This document shows, one piece after another, positions 16,755-25,650 of a stretch of 64,000 nt of DNA (its first letter is position 1; each line of letters opens with the position of its first letter). This DNA is from Chloroflexota bacterium. GTDB taxonomy: Bacteria > Chloroflexota > Dehalococcoidia > CAUJGQ01. The DNA lies in contig CAUJGQ010000037.1 in the NCBI GenBank assembly GCA_963170165.1, forward strand, positions 1 through 64,000, written 5' to 3'. Made by a program: the position numbers and the translations under genes. The notes under the pieces are model-generated. The model had not been told where the DNA came from. It saw only the letters and a program-made list of their open reading frames with translations, and did not search any database.

Positions 16755-18119
16755 GTGAATGCAACGGCAATGACTATCTCCCGCCGCCCAGATTGCCCGG
16801 CCCGCACCGGTCCTGCGCACGGGAGAGCGCCGGTAGCCGGCGTGGCCGCTACTGTGGGGCTGGTACTGGTGCTGTACCTGTGGACACTGGCGCCCACCGT
16901 GACGTGGTGGCATGGCGGCGCGGACAGCGGTGAACTTGCCTCGGCGGCAGCGGGGCTGGGCGTGCCACACCCAACGGGTTATCCGCTGTTCGTGCTGCTG
17001 GGTCGGGCCGCCACTGCCGTGCCGGTCGGGGATGTCGCTGGGCGGGTCAACGCCATGAACGCGCTGCTGGCGGCGACGGGCGCCGGTCTGGCGGGGCTGA
17101 CGGTCCTCGTGCTGGTGGGGCAGCGTACGCACCCACTGCCGGCGGCGCTGGGCGCATCGGCCTGCGTGCTGGCTTGCGGAACAGCGCCGCTGTACTGGTC
17201 GCAGGCGATCATTGCGGAAGTGTATGCGTTGCATGCCGCCCTGGTGGCGCTGGTGCTGCTCCTCCAGGCGCGCCGTGGCACCCATCCGGCCCTGCGTGGC
17301 GCCGCGCTCGGACTGGCGCTCACCAACCACCTAACCAGCGCCGTCTTGCTGGTGGCTTCCCTGGCGGTCACCCTGCGTCCGGGCCGGTGGCGGGCCCTGG
17401 CCTGGTTCGGTGCGGGCGTGCTCGCTCCGCTGACGCTCTACCTGCTACTCCCGGTGCGGGCCGCGGCAGACCCGGTGGCCAACTGGGGCGATCCCGACTC
17501 ACCTAGCAGGCTGCTGGCCCATATCACCGGCCGGCAGTACCGCGACTATTTCCAACCGTTTGCCGTTACCGAAACGCTCACCGCGCTCGGGCAGCTGCTC
17601 CGAACGGCCGCCCGCGAGCTGCCGGTTGTCCTGGCGCCGCTGGTCGCGGTAGGAGGCTGGTGGCTGGCGCACCACCAGCGGCGCATGGCCTGGCAGCTCG
17701 CGCTGACGGCGGCGGGTATGTTGCTGCTGGCGGCGAGTTATCGCACCACCGATCGCCATGTCTACGTGTTGCCGGTGACTATCGTGCTGGCGGTGCTGCT
17801 CGGGACCGGCGTCACGCGCGTGGCCGTGTGGCTCATGGATCGGTCACCGCGGCGAACGGTAGCGGCGGCCACCACGGCCGTGCTGCTGGTGCTGGCCGCG
17901 CACGCCGTACGCGCTGGCCAGGCCGTCAACCTGCGTGGTGATGATTCGGCGCTGGCGTTCGCGCGGGAGACCCTGGCGGCGCTGCCACCCGGCGCGACGT
18001 ACTACTCGGCCCGCGATGACGTGACGTTCACGCTGTGGTACGCGCAGCGCACGCTCGGCCTGCGTCGTGATGTGCGGGTGGTGGATGTGCGCAACCCCGC
18101 TCTGCGAGGTGTGCCGTGA
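16755..18119 (+). CDS. DUF2723 polytopic membrane protein (GT-C-like)
   Basis: A 454-residue membrane protein with many hydrophobic segments. The hallmark GADSGELASAAAGLGVPHPTGYPLFVLLG near residues 55-83 is the DUF2723 signature, a family related to protein O-mannosyltransferases (GT-C fold) with an acidic residue in the first outside loop. It probably transfers a sugar from a lipid-linked donor to an acceptor outside the membrane. GTG 16755 is used; ATG 16770 is an alternative with AGGTGA upstream. It diverges from the Wzc-like gene and overlaps the next gene as GTGA. Confidence 0.85.
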   Translation: MNATAMTISRRPDCPARTGPAHGRAPVAGVAATVGLVLVLYLWTLAPTVTWWHGGADSGELASAAAGLGVPHPTGYPLFVLLGRAATAVPVGDVAGRVNAMNALLAATGAGLAGLTVLVLVGQRTHPLPAALGASACVLACGTAPLYWSQAIIAEVYALHAALVALVLLLQARRGTHPALRGAALGLALTNHLTSAVLLVASLAVTLRPGRWRALAWFGAGVLAPLTLYLLLPVRAAADPVANWGDPDSPSRLLAHITGRQYRDYFQPFAVTETLTALGQLLRTAARELPVVLAPLVAVGGWWLAHHQRRMAWQLALTAAGMLLLAASYRTTDRHVYVLPVTIVLAVLLGTGVTRVAVWLMDRSPRRTVAAATTAVLLVLAAHAVRAGQAVNLRGDDSALAFARETLAALPPGATYYSARDDVTFTLWYAQRTLGLRRDVRVVDVRNPALRGVP

Positions 18120-18730
18120 GACGCCGTATGGTCCTGGCGGTGGCGGTGGTTGCCGGGCTCGCACTGACCTCGGTAGCGGCAGACAGCGGCACCACCACGG
18201 TCCAGCGGGTGCGGGAGCACACAGCCCATACCCGCGTGGATGGCGGTGGTGCGACGCTGACACTCCCCGGTGTGCGCCTGGTCGTGCCGGCTGGGGCGTT
18301 GCCTGCCGGTGCCCTGGTGGGGTTGGGCGCTGGCGGCGTTCCGGACCAGGCCGGGGCACTGGCCGGAACGGGGGTGGTGGTGACGGCATCGACACCACTG
18401 GCCGGCGCAGTGACCGTCGTCGTGACGCCGGACTTCACCGATGAGGCACTGATCGCGGGCCGGACACCGGCGCTGCTGGACGTGGCGCGCGGCACGTTGA
18501 CCCCCTGCCTGGCAGATCGGGGACAGTTTGCCTGTGCCGTGCGGGCGGTGGGGGCATACACGGTCCGCGGTAGTGATTCCACCGTGGTGGGAGGCGGCCG
18601 CGCGCAGCTGGAGGCCGCCTTGGCCGGACCTCCAGCGTCGGAGCGACCCGCTCCGGCCGCCCTGTTAGCGGCGCTGTGGACGGTAGCGGCCATCTGTGCC
18701 GGCGGGGCAATCGTGATGCATCGAAGGTGA
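18116..18730 (+). CDS. Exported protein with C-terminal membrane anchor, function unknown
   Basis: A 204-residue protein I do not recognise. It has a signal sequence (RRRMVLAVAVVAGLALTSVAA), an extracytoplasmic body with a ZU5-like stretch LPGVRLVVPAGALPAGALVGL, two Cys (about 123 and 132), and a C-terminal hydrophobic segment (183-200) followed by HRR. The topology is anchor-out. GTG 18116 overlaps the DUF2723 stop, so the two are translationally coupled and the protein may be a partner or substrate of the glycosyltransferase. No LPxTG motif is present. Confidence 0.7.
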   Translation: MRRRMVLAVAVVAGLALTSVAADSGTTTVQRVREHTAHTRVDGGGATLTLPGVRLVVPAGALPAGALVGLGAGGVPDQAGALAGTGVVVTASTPLAGAVTVVVTPDFTDEALIAGRTPALLDVARGTLTPCLADRGQFACAVRAVGAYTVRGSDSTVVGGGRAQLEAALAGPPASERPAPAALLAALWTVAAICAGGAIVMHRR

Positions 18731-18813
18731 GGATTATAACCACACCGAACGGCCGGTTTGTGGATGAATCATACTACGATGAGAGGCATACATCAGAGAT
18801 ACCCCGTGCGGAA

Positions 18814-18843
18814 TTGACATCCTGAGCAATGTCCACGCATAAT
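18814..18843 (+). promoter_or_regulatory. Sigma70-type promoter of the LPxTG-protein gene
   Basis: Perfect TTGACA at 18814-18819, 18-bp spacer and CATAAT at 18838-18843. The predicted start near 18850 leaves a leader of about 130 bases before ATG 18980. The leader contains two ACCGGTA direct repeats near 18920-18936. Confidence 0.65.
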
Positions 18844-18979
18844 CCCGAGTAGCCGTGCCCCGCGGGCCACTTCCTGGCATCCCCGAACAAGCCCGTCTCC
18901 ATCCCAGGCGGCCCGGCTGAACCGGTATGACCGGTACTGTTTGCGGTCAGGACGACCGTGTGTGCGAGGAGGAGCAGGA

Positions 18980-19549
18980 ATGCGCCAAATGCTGGGAACG
19001 ATGCGGGGCCGGCTGGTGGCAGCCGTGATGGTTGGCGCGCTGGCTGCACTGATGATGGTCGTGGCCAACCCCTTCCCATCAACCGTGCTCGGCCAAACCG
19101 CCCCGACGGCCCCGGGAGACTCCGGCCAGGCGCCTCCCGGTGGCTCGGCGACGGTGGGCGGCGTGACAGTGCAGAACCAGGGCGGCCAGCCCTGCAACGT
19201 GCAGTCCAACGGCGTCACGCTCACTATCGCCTGCCCGGCCGGGTTCACCGTCAATGTCCAGGGCGCGAGCTGCAGCCCTGTCGGCGGCCAAACGAACGTC
19301 GTGAGCTGCAACGTCCAGGGCGTGCGCTCCGTGAGCTTCACCACGGTCGCAGGCGTCACCCGCCAGGCGACCCCTGCGCCTGCGCCGGTGGTCGCGGTTG
19401 CCCCGGCTGCCGCCCAACCGGCGTTGCCCCGGACTGGCTCTGACGCCGGTGATGCTGGTGTGAACGCCGCGCTGGTCCTGCTGCTGGTGGCCGCTTCCGC
19501 AGTGCTCGGCGCCGGCGCGCTCACCGCGCGGGCCCGCCGCCGCAGCTAG
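18980..19549 (+). CDS. Secreted protein with LPxTG sortase signal
   Basis: A 189-residue surface protein. It has a signal segment (about 8-27, RGRLVAAVMVGALAALMMVV), a Gln/Gly/Val-rich body with four cysteines, and a complete C-terminal sorting signal: LPRTG (149-153), a hydrophobic stretch (about 163-182) and the basic end RARRRS. A sortase would cleave after Thr and attach it covalently to the cell wall. No sortase gene is in the window. Start 18980 is supported by GGAGGAGCAGGA immediately upstream. It has its own promoter and a perfect downstream hairpin, so it is likely a separately controlled abundant surface protein. The body is not recognised. Confidence 0.82.
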   Translation: MRQMLGTMRGRLVAAVMVGALAALMMVVANPFPSTVLGQTAPTAPGDSGQAPPGGSATVGGVTVQNQGGQPCNVQSNGVTLTIACPAGFTVNVQGASCSPVGGQTNVVSCNVQGVRSVSFTTVAGVTRQATPAPAPVVAVAPAAAQPALPRTGSDAGDAGVNAALVLLLVAASAVLGAGALTARARRRS

Positions 19550-19573
19550 CGGGCCGCCCGAGCGGTACGCCAT

Positions 19574-19606
19574 GTCCACCCCTGCCATCTGGCGGCAGGG
19601 GTGGAT
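19574..19606 (+). terminator. Strong perfect hairpin after the LPxTG gene
   Basis: CCACCCCTGCC (19576-19586) and GGCAGGGGTGG (19594-19604) form a perfect 11-bp stem around a 7-base loop, extended by a T-A and a G-T pair. Only a weak GGTTT tail follows. Position 25 bp after the stop favours a terminator. Confidence 0.7.
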
Positions 19607-19656
19607 GGTGGTTTCAGCCGCTCCTGCTCACCTGCGCGACCGCATCCCCGCCAGAG

Positions 19657-20301
19657 ATGCCGTGTATGCGCCGCAACGCCGCCACCTTCTCCCGGCCCCA
19701 CGCTGGGCTGTTCGTTGCCGTGTTGGGCACCGATGGCACCGGCAAGAGCGCGCTGATCGCGGCGCTGAGCGAGCATCTCGGCCCCCGGTTCGCCGCGGTG
19801 CAGCCGTTCCACCTGCGCCCGCGCCTAGTGCGGCCCCAGCACACGGCCGGGCCGTGGCAGCCGCACGCCCGTCCGCCGTATGGCCCGGTGATGTCGCTGG
19901 TCAAGCTGGCCGCCATGCTGGCCGATTATGCCGGTGGCTACCGGTTGCGGCTGCGGCCACTCCTGCGCCGCTCGACGCTGGTATTGTTCGATCGCTATTA
20001 CGATGACATTCTGGTTGACCCGTTGCGTTTTCGCTACCGTGCGCCGCTTTGGCCCGCACGGCTGGCAGCCCGCGCGGTACCGCGCCCAGACCTGTTCCTG
20101 GTGCTTGACTGCGACGAGCAGTCATTGATGGAGCGCAAACCTGAACTGCCACCGGCCGAGCTGCGCCGGCAGATCGCCGGTTATCGCAGGCTGGCCGCCC
20201 GGTTGCCGAATGCCGTCCTTCTCGATACACGCCGCGGACTTCCCGAGGTCACCGCCCAGGCGGCCGCCTGCATCCTCGCCGCCGCCGCGCCGCCGATCTG
20301 A
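19657..20301 (+). CDS. Thymidylate-kinase-like P-loop kinase
   Basis: A 214-residue P-loop protein resembling dTMP kinase. It has Walker A GTDGTGKS (about 24-31), the DR motif in VLFDRYYDDILVDPLRFRY (about 110-128), and LFLVLDCD as the core strand. dTMP-kinase-like proteins of this divergent type are frequently encoded in polysaccharide loci, where their substrate is uncertain, so thymidylate synthesis is not assumed. ATG 19657 is used; ATG 19666 is in frame. It closes the first glycan region. Confidence 0.75.
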   Translation: MPCMRRNAATFSRPHAGLFVAVLGTDGTGKSALIAALSEHLGPRFAAVQPFHLRPRLVRPQHTAGPWQPHARPPYGPVMSLVKLAAMLADYAGGYRLRLRPLLRRSTLVLFDRYYDDILVDPLRFRYRAPLWPARLAARAVPRPDLFLVLDCDEQSLMERKPELPPAELRRQIAGYRRLAARLPNAVLLDTRRGLPEVTAQAAACILAAAAPPI

Positions 20302-20393
20302 CCGGCCGCTGCGCTCCCATTTGCCGGTGCATGCCGGCCACCGCGCCAGTGCCCGCGCACGCTCGCGTTGAGCGCCACCTGACACCGGTTCGC

Positions 20394-20399
20394 TATAGT
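20394..20399 (+). promoter_or_regulatory. -10 box upstream of the Ser/Thr kinase gene
   Basis: TATAGT matches consensus at five of six bases and lies 33 bp before ATG 20432. No convincing -35 is seen; TTGAGC is 20 bp upstream. Confidence 0.35.
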
Positions 20400-20431
20400 G
20401 TGGGCAACGTCAGGCTTGGTGGTGGCAGTCC

Positions 20432-22198
20432 ATGAGCGCGGGCCGGCAGGCCGTAGGGCGCTATCAGGTCGTGGCCGAACTGGGGACGGGCGGCTTTGCC
20501 ACCGTTTATCACGGCCATGATCCGGTATTGGGGCGCGAGCTGGCACTCAAGGTGCTGCATCCCCACCTGGCGCGGGATGCGGAGTTCCGCGAGCGGTTTG
20601 TGCGCGAGGGACGGGCGCTGGCCCGCGTCCGCCATCCGAATGTTGTACAGGTCCATGATGCCGGCGAGGTCGATGGAACGGCCTTCCTGGCGATGGAATT
20701 CGTGCACGGCCAGCCGCTGGACGAGGTGCTTGCCCGCGGGCCGCTGCCGTTCGCTGATGTGCTGACCATCGCCCGGCAGGTTGCCCCGGCGCTGGCCGCG
20801 GTGCACGCCGCCGGCCTGCTGCACCGTGACATCAAGCCTGCCAACATCATCGTCAATCCGGCTGCGGACGGTCGCAGTATTGGCCGGGTGGTGTTGCTGG
20901 ATCTTGGTATTGCCCGCGACATGGGCGCCGCCGGGTTGACTGCCACCGGCTCGGTGCTCGGCACCCCCGGCTATCTTGCCCCGGAGCAGGCGGGGCCGGG
21001 CCAGCCCGGAGCCGCCACCGATGTCTACCAGCTAGCCGCCACCCTGTATGCCTTGCTGGCGGGCCGCGCGCCGTTTGAGGGCGATACCGCGCGGGTGCTG
21101 ATGGCGATCCTTCACCAGATGCCGCCCGCGCTCACCAGCCTGCGGCCGGATGTGCCTGCGCACGCTGCCGCCGCCATCATGCGTGGGCTGGACAAGAATC
21201 CGGCCGCACGGCCGGCCGGCCCGCTGGAGTTGCTGGCGGAGATGGAGCGCGCTCCGGCGGAGACGGTTGCCGTCCCGGCAACACCAGCCCCGTCCCCGGC
21301 CCAGGTTGCGCCCCCGAGTATGCCGGGTCCGCCGGCGCCTGCCCCACCCCTGCAAGATGCCCCCACGTTTCAGCGCCCGATGCCGCCGCCGCCGCCCCCA
21401 CGCGGGCGCGGCCGGTTGCTCGTGGTGGGAGGTGTAGCTGCGGCCGGGGCGGCGGTGGTAGCGGTGGTGATTGCCACCTCCGGCAGCAACGGCCAGGCTC
21501 AGGCCGGCCGGCCTCGCCCGCGCCAGCCGTCGGTCACCGTTACCGCTACGCTTCCACGAGACTTTCCGCTCACCGCGCTGCCAACGGTGCGTACCGCATC
21601 GGCCACGCCTTCCCCTTCGCGTACCGTTACCGCCGCGGCCACGGTGCGGGCGTCTATCACGCCTGCTCCGTCGCGCACAGCCACGGCCACGGTACGCACG
21701 GCCACGGCTACACGCACGCCGGCGACGGCCAGCCCGACCCCGGTGCGTATGTCGCTGCCAACGGCGCCCGCCGCGCAGGTCCCGATCCCAGCCGGGTTGA
21801 CGCAGCAGGAGCGCGAGGTGCTGACGCTGCTCAACCGCAATGGCAGCGTGTATGCCGCGGCGGTGCGTGGTCCCGATGTCGCGCCGCTGCGGGAGGTGTT
21901 CACCGGCGCTGCGCTCACGCAATACAGCGCCGAGGTGCAGCGCCTGCAGGCGGCCGGCCAGTATCACGTCACGGGCGTGGTGACCATCTCGCTGACGCGG
22001 TTTGATCTGGAAGGACCGGACGGAGCCAGCCTCAGTACCAGAGAGGTCTGGAGCACTGCCACGCATGACAAAGCCAGCGGCAGGCGTCTCAGCGGTGTGA
22101 CCACGACCTATGACGAGTTCTATCGGTTCGTGCGGCGGGATGGGCGCTGGTTGATCTCTGAGAATACCTACCGTCAGATATCGCAGACTGCGAACTGA
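20432..22198 (+). CDS. Membrane Ser/Thr protein kinase (PknB-like) with ARC6-IMS-like sensor tail
   Basis: A 588-residue Hanks-type kinase. The kinase domain (1-270) has the glycine loop LGTGGFATVY, ATP-binding Lys40, Glu59, catalytic loop HRDIKPANI (Asp133) and DLG in place of DFG (Asp157), plus GTPGYLAPEQ in the activation segment. A Pro-rich juxtamembrane stretch leads to one transmembrane helix (about 328-349), then a Thr/Pro/Ser-rich linker outside. A C-terminal domain (about 465-588) ends in YDEFYRFVRRDGRWLISENTYRQ, like ARC6/Cdv3 IMS-type domains. It probably senses an extracellular state and signals inward. No PASTA repeats are present. No phosphatase gene is nearby. Confidence 0.93.
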   Translation: MSAGRQAVGRYQVVAELGTGGFATVYHGHDPVLGRELALKVLHPHLARDAEFRERFVREGRALARVRHPNVVQVHDAGEVDGTAFLAMEFVHGQPLDEVLARGPLPFADVLTIARQVAPALAAVHAAGLLHRDIKPANIIVNPAADGRSIGRVVLLDLGIARDMGAAGLTATGSVLGTPGYLAPEQAGPGQPGAATDVYQLAATLYALLAGRAPFEGDTARVLMAILHQMPPALTSLRPDVPAHAAAAIMRGLDKNPAARPAGPLELLAEMERAPAETVAVPATPAPSPAQVAPPSMPGPPAPAPPLQDAPTFQRPMPPPPPPRGRGRLLVVGGVAAAGAAVVAVVIATSGSNGQAQAGRPRPRQPSVTVTATLPRDFPLTALPTVRTASATPSPSRTVTAAATVRASITPAPSRTATATVRTATATRTPATASPTPVRMSLPTAPAAQVPIPAGLTQQEREVLTLLNRNGSVYAAAVRGPDVAPLREVFTGAALTQYSAEVQRLQAAGQYHVTGVVTISLTRFDLEGPDGASLSTREVWSTATHDKASGRRLSGVTTTYDEFYRFVRRDGRWLISENTYRQISQTAN

Positions 22199-22332
22199 CG
22201 GTCCAGGAAGCCCTTCTCTGTACCTGCCATGGGTACGATCCGCTGATCCGGTGGTCTCCGGGCAGCGTATGCATGGGTGTCACCGCCTGCTCTTCATGCA
22301 GTTCCGGCACGCTTCCCGCCAATGGAGGTTAC

Positions 22333-23157
22333 ATGAACCGCCTGCTATCGCTTGCTACCTGGCTCCTGCTGCTGAGCCTGGCAGCGCCATCGCCTGCCCG
22401 CGCCGCTTCCGCCGTGCCCGCGCTGGCGAGCTTTGTCGATGCGGTACGCGGCTACGATGTCAGCATGATTCGCCGGAGTTTCCCCGCGTATAGCGAGGGG
22501 CTATTTGCGCTGGTGTACGGCGCCGGGCCGGGAATCGATGCGGCCGATCCGGCAATAGCGGCGCTGTTTGCCGGGCAGCTTGTCATCACCCCGGCTGGCC
22601 AGGTGCTGGACATCGGCCATGTGATCACGGCGCTGGAAGCGGCGGCAGCGCCCACGGCAGCGGCCCAACTGGTGGCGCGGCAGACCGGGTGCGATATGCG
22701 CGCCGCCGTGAGCTGGTCCGGTGACGCCGGCAAGGCATTGCATGACTACGTGGCGGCGGGCGCAGCGGGTAGCGTGGAGGATGCCTTTGACCGGGATGCA
22801 CCGGCAGCGGATCTTCTCGGTGACATCGACGGCTGGGTGCTGGCACTCTCGGTGCAGCCGGGCGCGCTGGATGTAGCCGCCCTGCTGGAGCACACCTACC
22901 TGGCAGACGGCAGCTTCGAGCGGACGCGCTACCGGCGGTTCGTGCAGACGACCGGCGGCGGCGACAGTCTGGACAGTGACGCGCGCGCATTCATTGGGCA
23001 GGAAATCCGGTGCTTCGCCGCTGCCACGGCGGCACTTGGGCGCAGCGAGGTGACGGATGTGGCGATCGCTGCCGCCGCACCGCCATTCGTTGAGCGATTC
23101 CTGCGGTTCATCGAGGAGGGATTGGCCGCAGAGCGCCTGGCTACACCGTCACAATGA
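22333..23157 (+). CDS. Secreted protein of unknown function
   Basis: A 274-residue exported protein with a clear signal peptide (RLLSLATWLLLLSLAAPSPA-RAA, cleavage near residue 24) and no further membrane span. The mature part is Ala-rich and acidic with two Cys, and I do not recognise a domain. ATG 22333 has GGAGG four bases upstream; the longer frame from 22273 is not supported. It follows the Ser/Thr kinase by 134 bp on the same strand and could be its extracellular partner, though that rests on proximity alone. The 3' end overlaps the convergent dehydrogenase by 17 bases. Confidence 0.7.
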   Translation: MNRLLSLATWLLLLSLAAPSPARAASAVPALASFVDAVRGYDVSMIRRSFPAYSEGLFALVYGAGPGIDAADPAIAALFAGQLVITPAGQVLDIGHVITALEAAAAPTAAAQLVARQTGCDMRAAVSWSGDAGKALHDYVAAGAAGSVEDAFDRDAPAADLLGDIDGWVLALSVQPGALDVAALLEHTYLADGSFERTRYRRFVQTTGGGDSLDSDARAFIGQEIRCFAAATAALGRSEVTDVAIAAAAPPFVERFLRFIEEGLAAERLATPSQ

Positions 23158-24184
23158 TCTTGCCGGTGTGCCGCCCCGCCTGCATCCGCGCGAGTGCCGC
23201 GTGTGCCTGCTCCAGCGGGAAGGACTCATCGATCACCGGGCGGATCTGCGCTGCCTCGACAAAGCGGACGGTGGCTAGCATCTCGTCGCGCGTACCCATG
23301 GTCGAACCCACGACGCTGATCTGCCGCCAGAAGACGCGGGCCAGGTCGGCCGGGGGGTTGGGGCCGCCGGTGGCGCCCGAGACCACGATCACGCCGCCGG
23401 GGCGCACAGAGCGCAGGCTCTCACCCCAGGTGGGCTCGCCGACGGACTCCATTACGGCATCGACGCCCCGGCCGCCGGTGAGCGCCAGTACCTGGCGCGA
23501 GGAGCCGCGCGCCGTCTCCAGCGCGTGGTTCGCGCCGATGGCCAGCGCTGCCTGGCGCTTTGCCTGATCGCGCGAGGTGACGATGACCGTGCAACCCGCC
23601 GCCTTCGCCATCTGGATCAGCGCCGTGGACAGGCCGCCGCTGGCGCCCGGAATCAGCACACTGTCTCCGGGGCGGACCCGCCCACGCGTAAAGAGCATCC
23701 GGTAGCCGGTGAGGAATGTTGTGCCCAGGCAGGCGGTTTCGGCGTCGGACAGTAGGGCCGGCTTGGGCAATAGGTTGGCAGCGGGCAGCACCACATACTC
23801 GGCCAGTGTGCCATCGACCTTGTCAGACAGCATTCCGAACTCACGGCACAGCGTCTCATCCGGCCCGAGACAGGCGGTGCAGCGCCCGCAGGTGACCACC
23901 GGGTACAGCACCACCTCGGCGCCGGGATCGGGCGAGCCCGTGGGGCGGTCGGGTCCGTAGGCATCGACCACCGCTGCCGCCTCACAGCCGAGGATGCGTG
24001 GCAGCTCGATCGGCGCACCGGCCACGCCACGCAGCGTCCACAGGTCATGATGGTTGAGTGAGACGGCACGCACGCGTACCCGCGCCTCGCCCGGTCCCGG
24101 CTGCGGCACCGGTCGTTCGCCGATTTCCAGGTTCGCCAGCGGGTCTTCGCCACCGAGCTTCACCGCATACGCCGCACGCATCAT
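23141..24184 (-). CDS. Zinc-binding medium-chain alcohol dehydrogenase / quinone oxidoreductase
   Basis: A 347-residue MDR-family NAD(P)-dependent oxidoreductase. The GCEAAAVVDAYG segment holds the catalytic-zinc Glu. Structural zinc is indicated by CGRCTACLGPDETLC with four Cys. The nucleotide-binding region has LIPGASGGLSTALIQMAKAAG and GANHALET. The first catalytic-zinc Cys position reads NHHDLW, so it belongs with quinone-reductase-like or atypical ADHs rather than classical ones. Two adjacent ATGs (24184, 24181) exist; AGGTGA spacing favours 24181. Substrate unknown. Confidence 0.88.
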   Translation of the reverse strand: MMRAAYAVKLGGEDPLANLEIGERPVPQPGPGEARVRVRAVSLNHHDLWTLRGVAGAPIELPRILGCEAAAVVDAYGPDRPTGSPDPGAEVVLYPVVTCGRCTACLGPDETLCREFGMLSDKVDGTLAEYVVLPAANLLPKPALLSDAETACLGTTFLTGYRMLFTRGRVRPGDSVLIPGASGGLSTALIQMAKAAGCTVIVTSRDQAKRQAALAIGANHALETARGSSRQVLALTGGRGVDAVMESVGEPTWGESLRSVRPGGVIVVSGATGGPNPPADLARVFWRQISVVGSTMGTRDEMLATVRFVEAAQIRPVIDESFPLEQAHAALARMQAGRHTGKIIVTV

Positions 24185-24435
24185 CGTTCACCTGCTGCTG
24201 TCGTGCTCTGCGCGCCCGCGCGCACGTCTTACGATAGCGGTTGCCCGGCTCTCCCGCATCCGCGTCGTTCCGGCTACCAGGCGGCTCGCGATGGCCCCAA
24301 GGTCCGGCCCGCGAGCCGCCGCGCCGCTCCGGAGGGTTTGGCAACGGCGCTTGCCGGCGGCGCGCTTTGCCGGTACCCAGGGCGATCTGCCGTGAGCACG
24401 CGGCGACCAGGCGCGGACGGTGACCCCGCAAGAGA

Positions 24436-25620
24436 CTACGCCATGGCCGCTGCGTACACCGCATCCATCAGGGCGATGTTGCGCGGGTCCCGCCAAGACT
24501 TGCCGGCGCGATTGCAGACGTAGCCGAAGCCGAGACGTGTATCCGGGTCGGCCATGCCGAGCACGGCGCCGTTGCCGTAATGGCCGAAGGCGCGCGGGCT
24601 GGGGCCGAGTGGCCGCACGCCGGGGATGGTGAGCTGGAATCCGAGGCCAAAGCGGTTGGGCCGGCCGAGTATGGCATCTTCGCCGTCGGATTCGATGACC
24701 GTGGCGCGGGCGATGGTCTCCGGTGTCAGTAGCTGGCGTCCGTCGATGATGCCGCCGCAGGCCAGCCCGCCGAACAAGCGGGCGATGGCACGGGCGTTGC
24801 TGTGCGGGTTGGTGGAGGGGAACTCCGCGGCGCGCCACACGCGGGAGTTGGGGCCGCCACCACCCATTGCCGGCGGATTACGGTAGGCGAGCACGCGCGC
24901 CAGATCCACGCCCTCCAGTTCTGCTGGGTCGCGCTCTAACCAGGGGCGCTGCGCTTCTTCACCGGGAGCGGCCCGATATGGTAGCCACTGCGCCACCCGG
25001 CTATCTTCAGCCTCCGGCACGCCGATCAGGAAGTCGATGCCCATACCCTGTGCCAGTTCCTCGCGCAGGTATGTTCCAATCGTGCGGCCATCTACCCGCC
25101 GGACCAGTTCGCCGAGCAGGAAGCCGATGGTGTTGACGTGGTAGCCAAAGCGGGTGCCCGGCTCCCACCATGGCTCCTGCCCGGCCAGCGCCGCCACCGT
25201 CAGGTCCCAGTCGAGGATGTTTGCCCCGGGTGGCAGCGGCCGGCGGATGGCCGGCAGCCCCGCCTGGTGGTTGAACAGCATCTGCACCGGAATCCGCTCT
25301 TTGCCTGCCTGGGCAAACTCGGGCCAGTAGCGCGCGACCGGCGCCTCTAGTTCGATCAGGCCGCGCTCCACAAGGCGCAGCGCACAGACCGAGGTGACCG
25401 CTTTGCCCACAGACCACACGGCGGCGATGGTGTCGCGCTGCCAAGGCCGGGTGCACGCTTCATCGGCCCAGCCGCCCCACAGGTCCACCACCGGCACACC
25501 GTCGAGCGTCACCGCCACCGAGGCGCCGATATCGCCGCGCTCGGTGAAGTTTGCGGTGAACACCTCGCGGACGCGCTCGAACCGCGGATCGCAGCTGCCG
25601 CCGACCGGCACGTCACCCAT
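24436..25620 (-). CDS. Beta-lactamase-fold serine hydrolase (class C / EstB-like)
   Basis: A 394-residue cytoplasmic-looking serine hydrolase of the beta-lactamase superfamily. The SxxK motif is WSVGKAV with Ser70 and Lys73, near the N-terminus as in family VIII esterases. GYHVNTIGFLLGELVRR provides the Tyr motif, and the C-terminal FGHYGNGAVLGMADP contains an HxGxG-type block in place of KTG. No signal peptide is visible, so an esterase or peptidase role is likelier than antibiotic resistance. The start ATG has GGAGG eight bases upstream. Confidence 0.9.
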   Translation of the reverse strand: MGDVPVGGSCDPRFERVREVFTANFTERGDIGASVAVTLDGVPVVDLWGGWADEACTRPWQRDTIAAVWSVGKAVTSVCALRLVERGLIELEAPVARYWPEFAQAGKERIPVQMLFNHQAGLPAIRRPLPPGANILDWDLTVAALAGQEPWWEPGTRFGYHVNTIGFLLGELVRRVDGRTIGTYLREELAQGMGIDFLIGVPEAEDSRVAQWLPYRAAPGEEAQRPWLERDPAELEGVDLARVLAYRNPPAMGGGGPNSRVWRAAEFPSTNPHSNARAIARLFGGLACGGIIDGRQLLTPETIARATVIESDGEDAILGRPNRFGLGFQLTIPGVRPLGPSPRAFGHYGNGAVLGMADPDTRLGFGYVCNRAGKSWRDPRNIALMDAVYAAAMA

Positions 25621-25650
25621 TACGCTGCCTCCTGCGCGGGCAGTGTACCG

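Noticed and set aside
21032-22066. 344-residue minus-strand frame inside the Ser/Thr kinase gene
   Set aside because: Composition is Arg/Gly-rich shadow of the kinase; no domain and no start signal.
24436-25620. Beta-lactam resistance enzyme
   Set aside because: No signal peptide and an esterase-like SxxK context; a resistance role is not supported.
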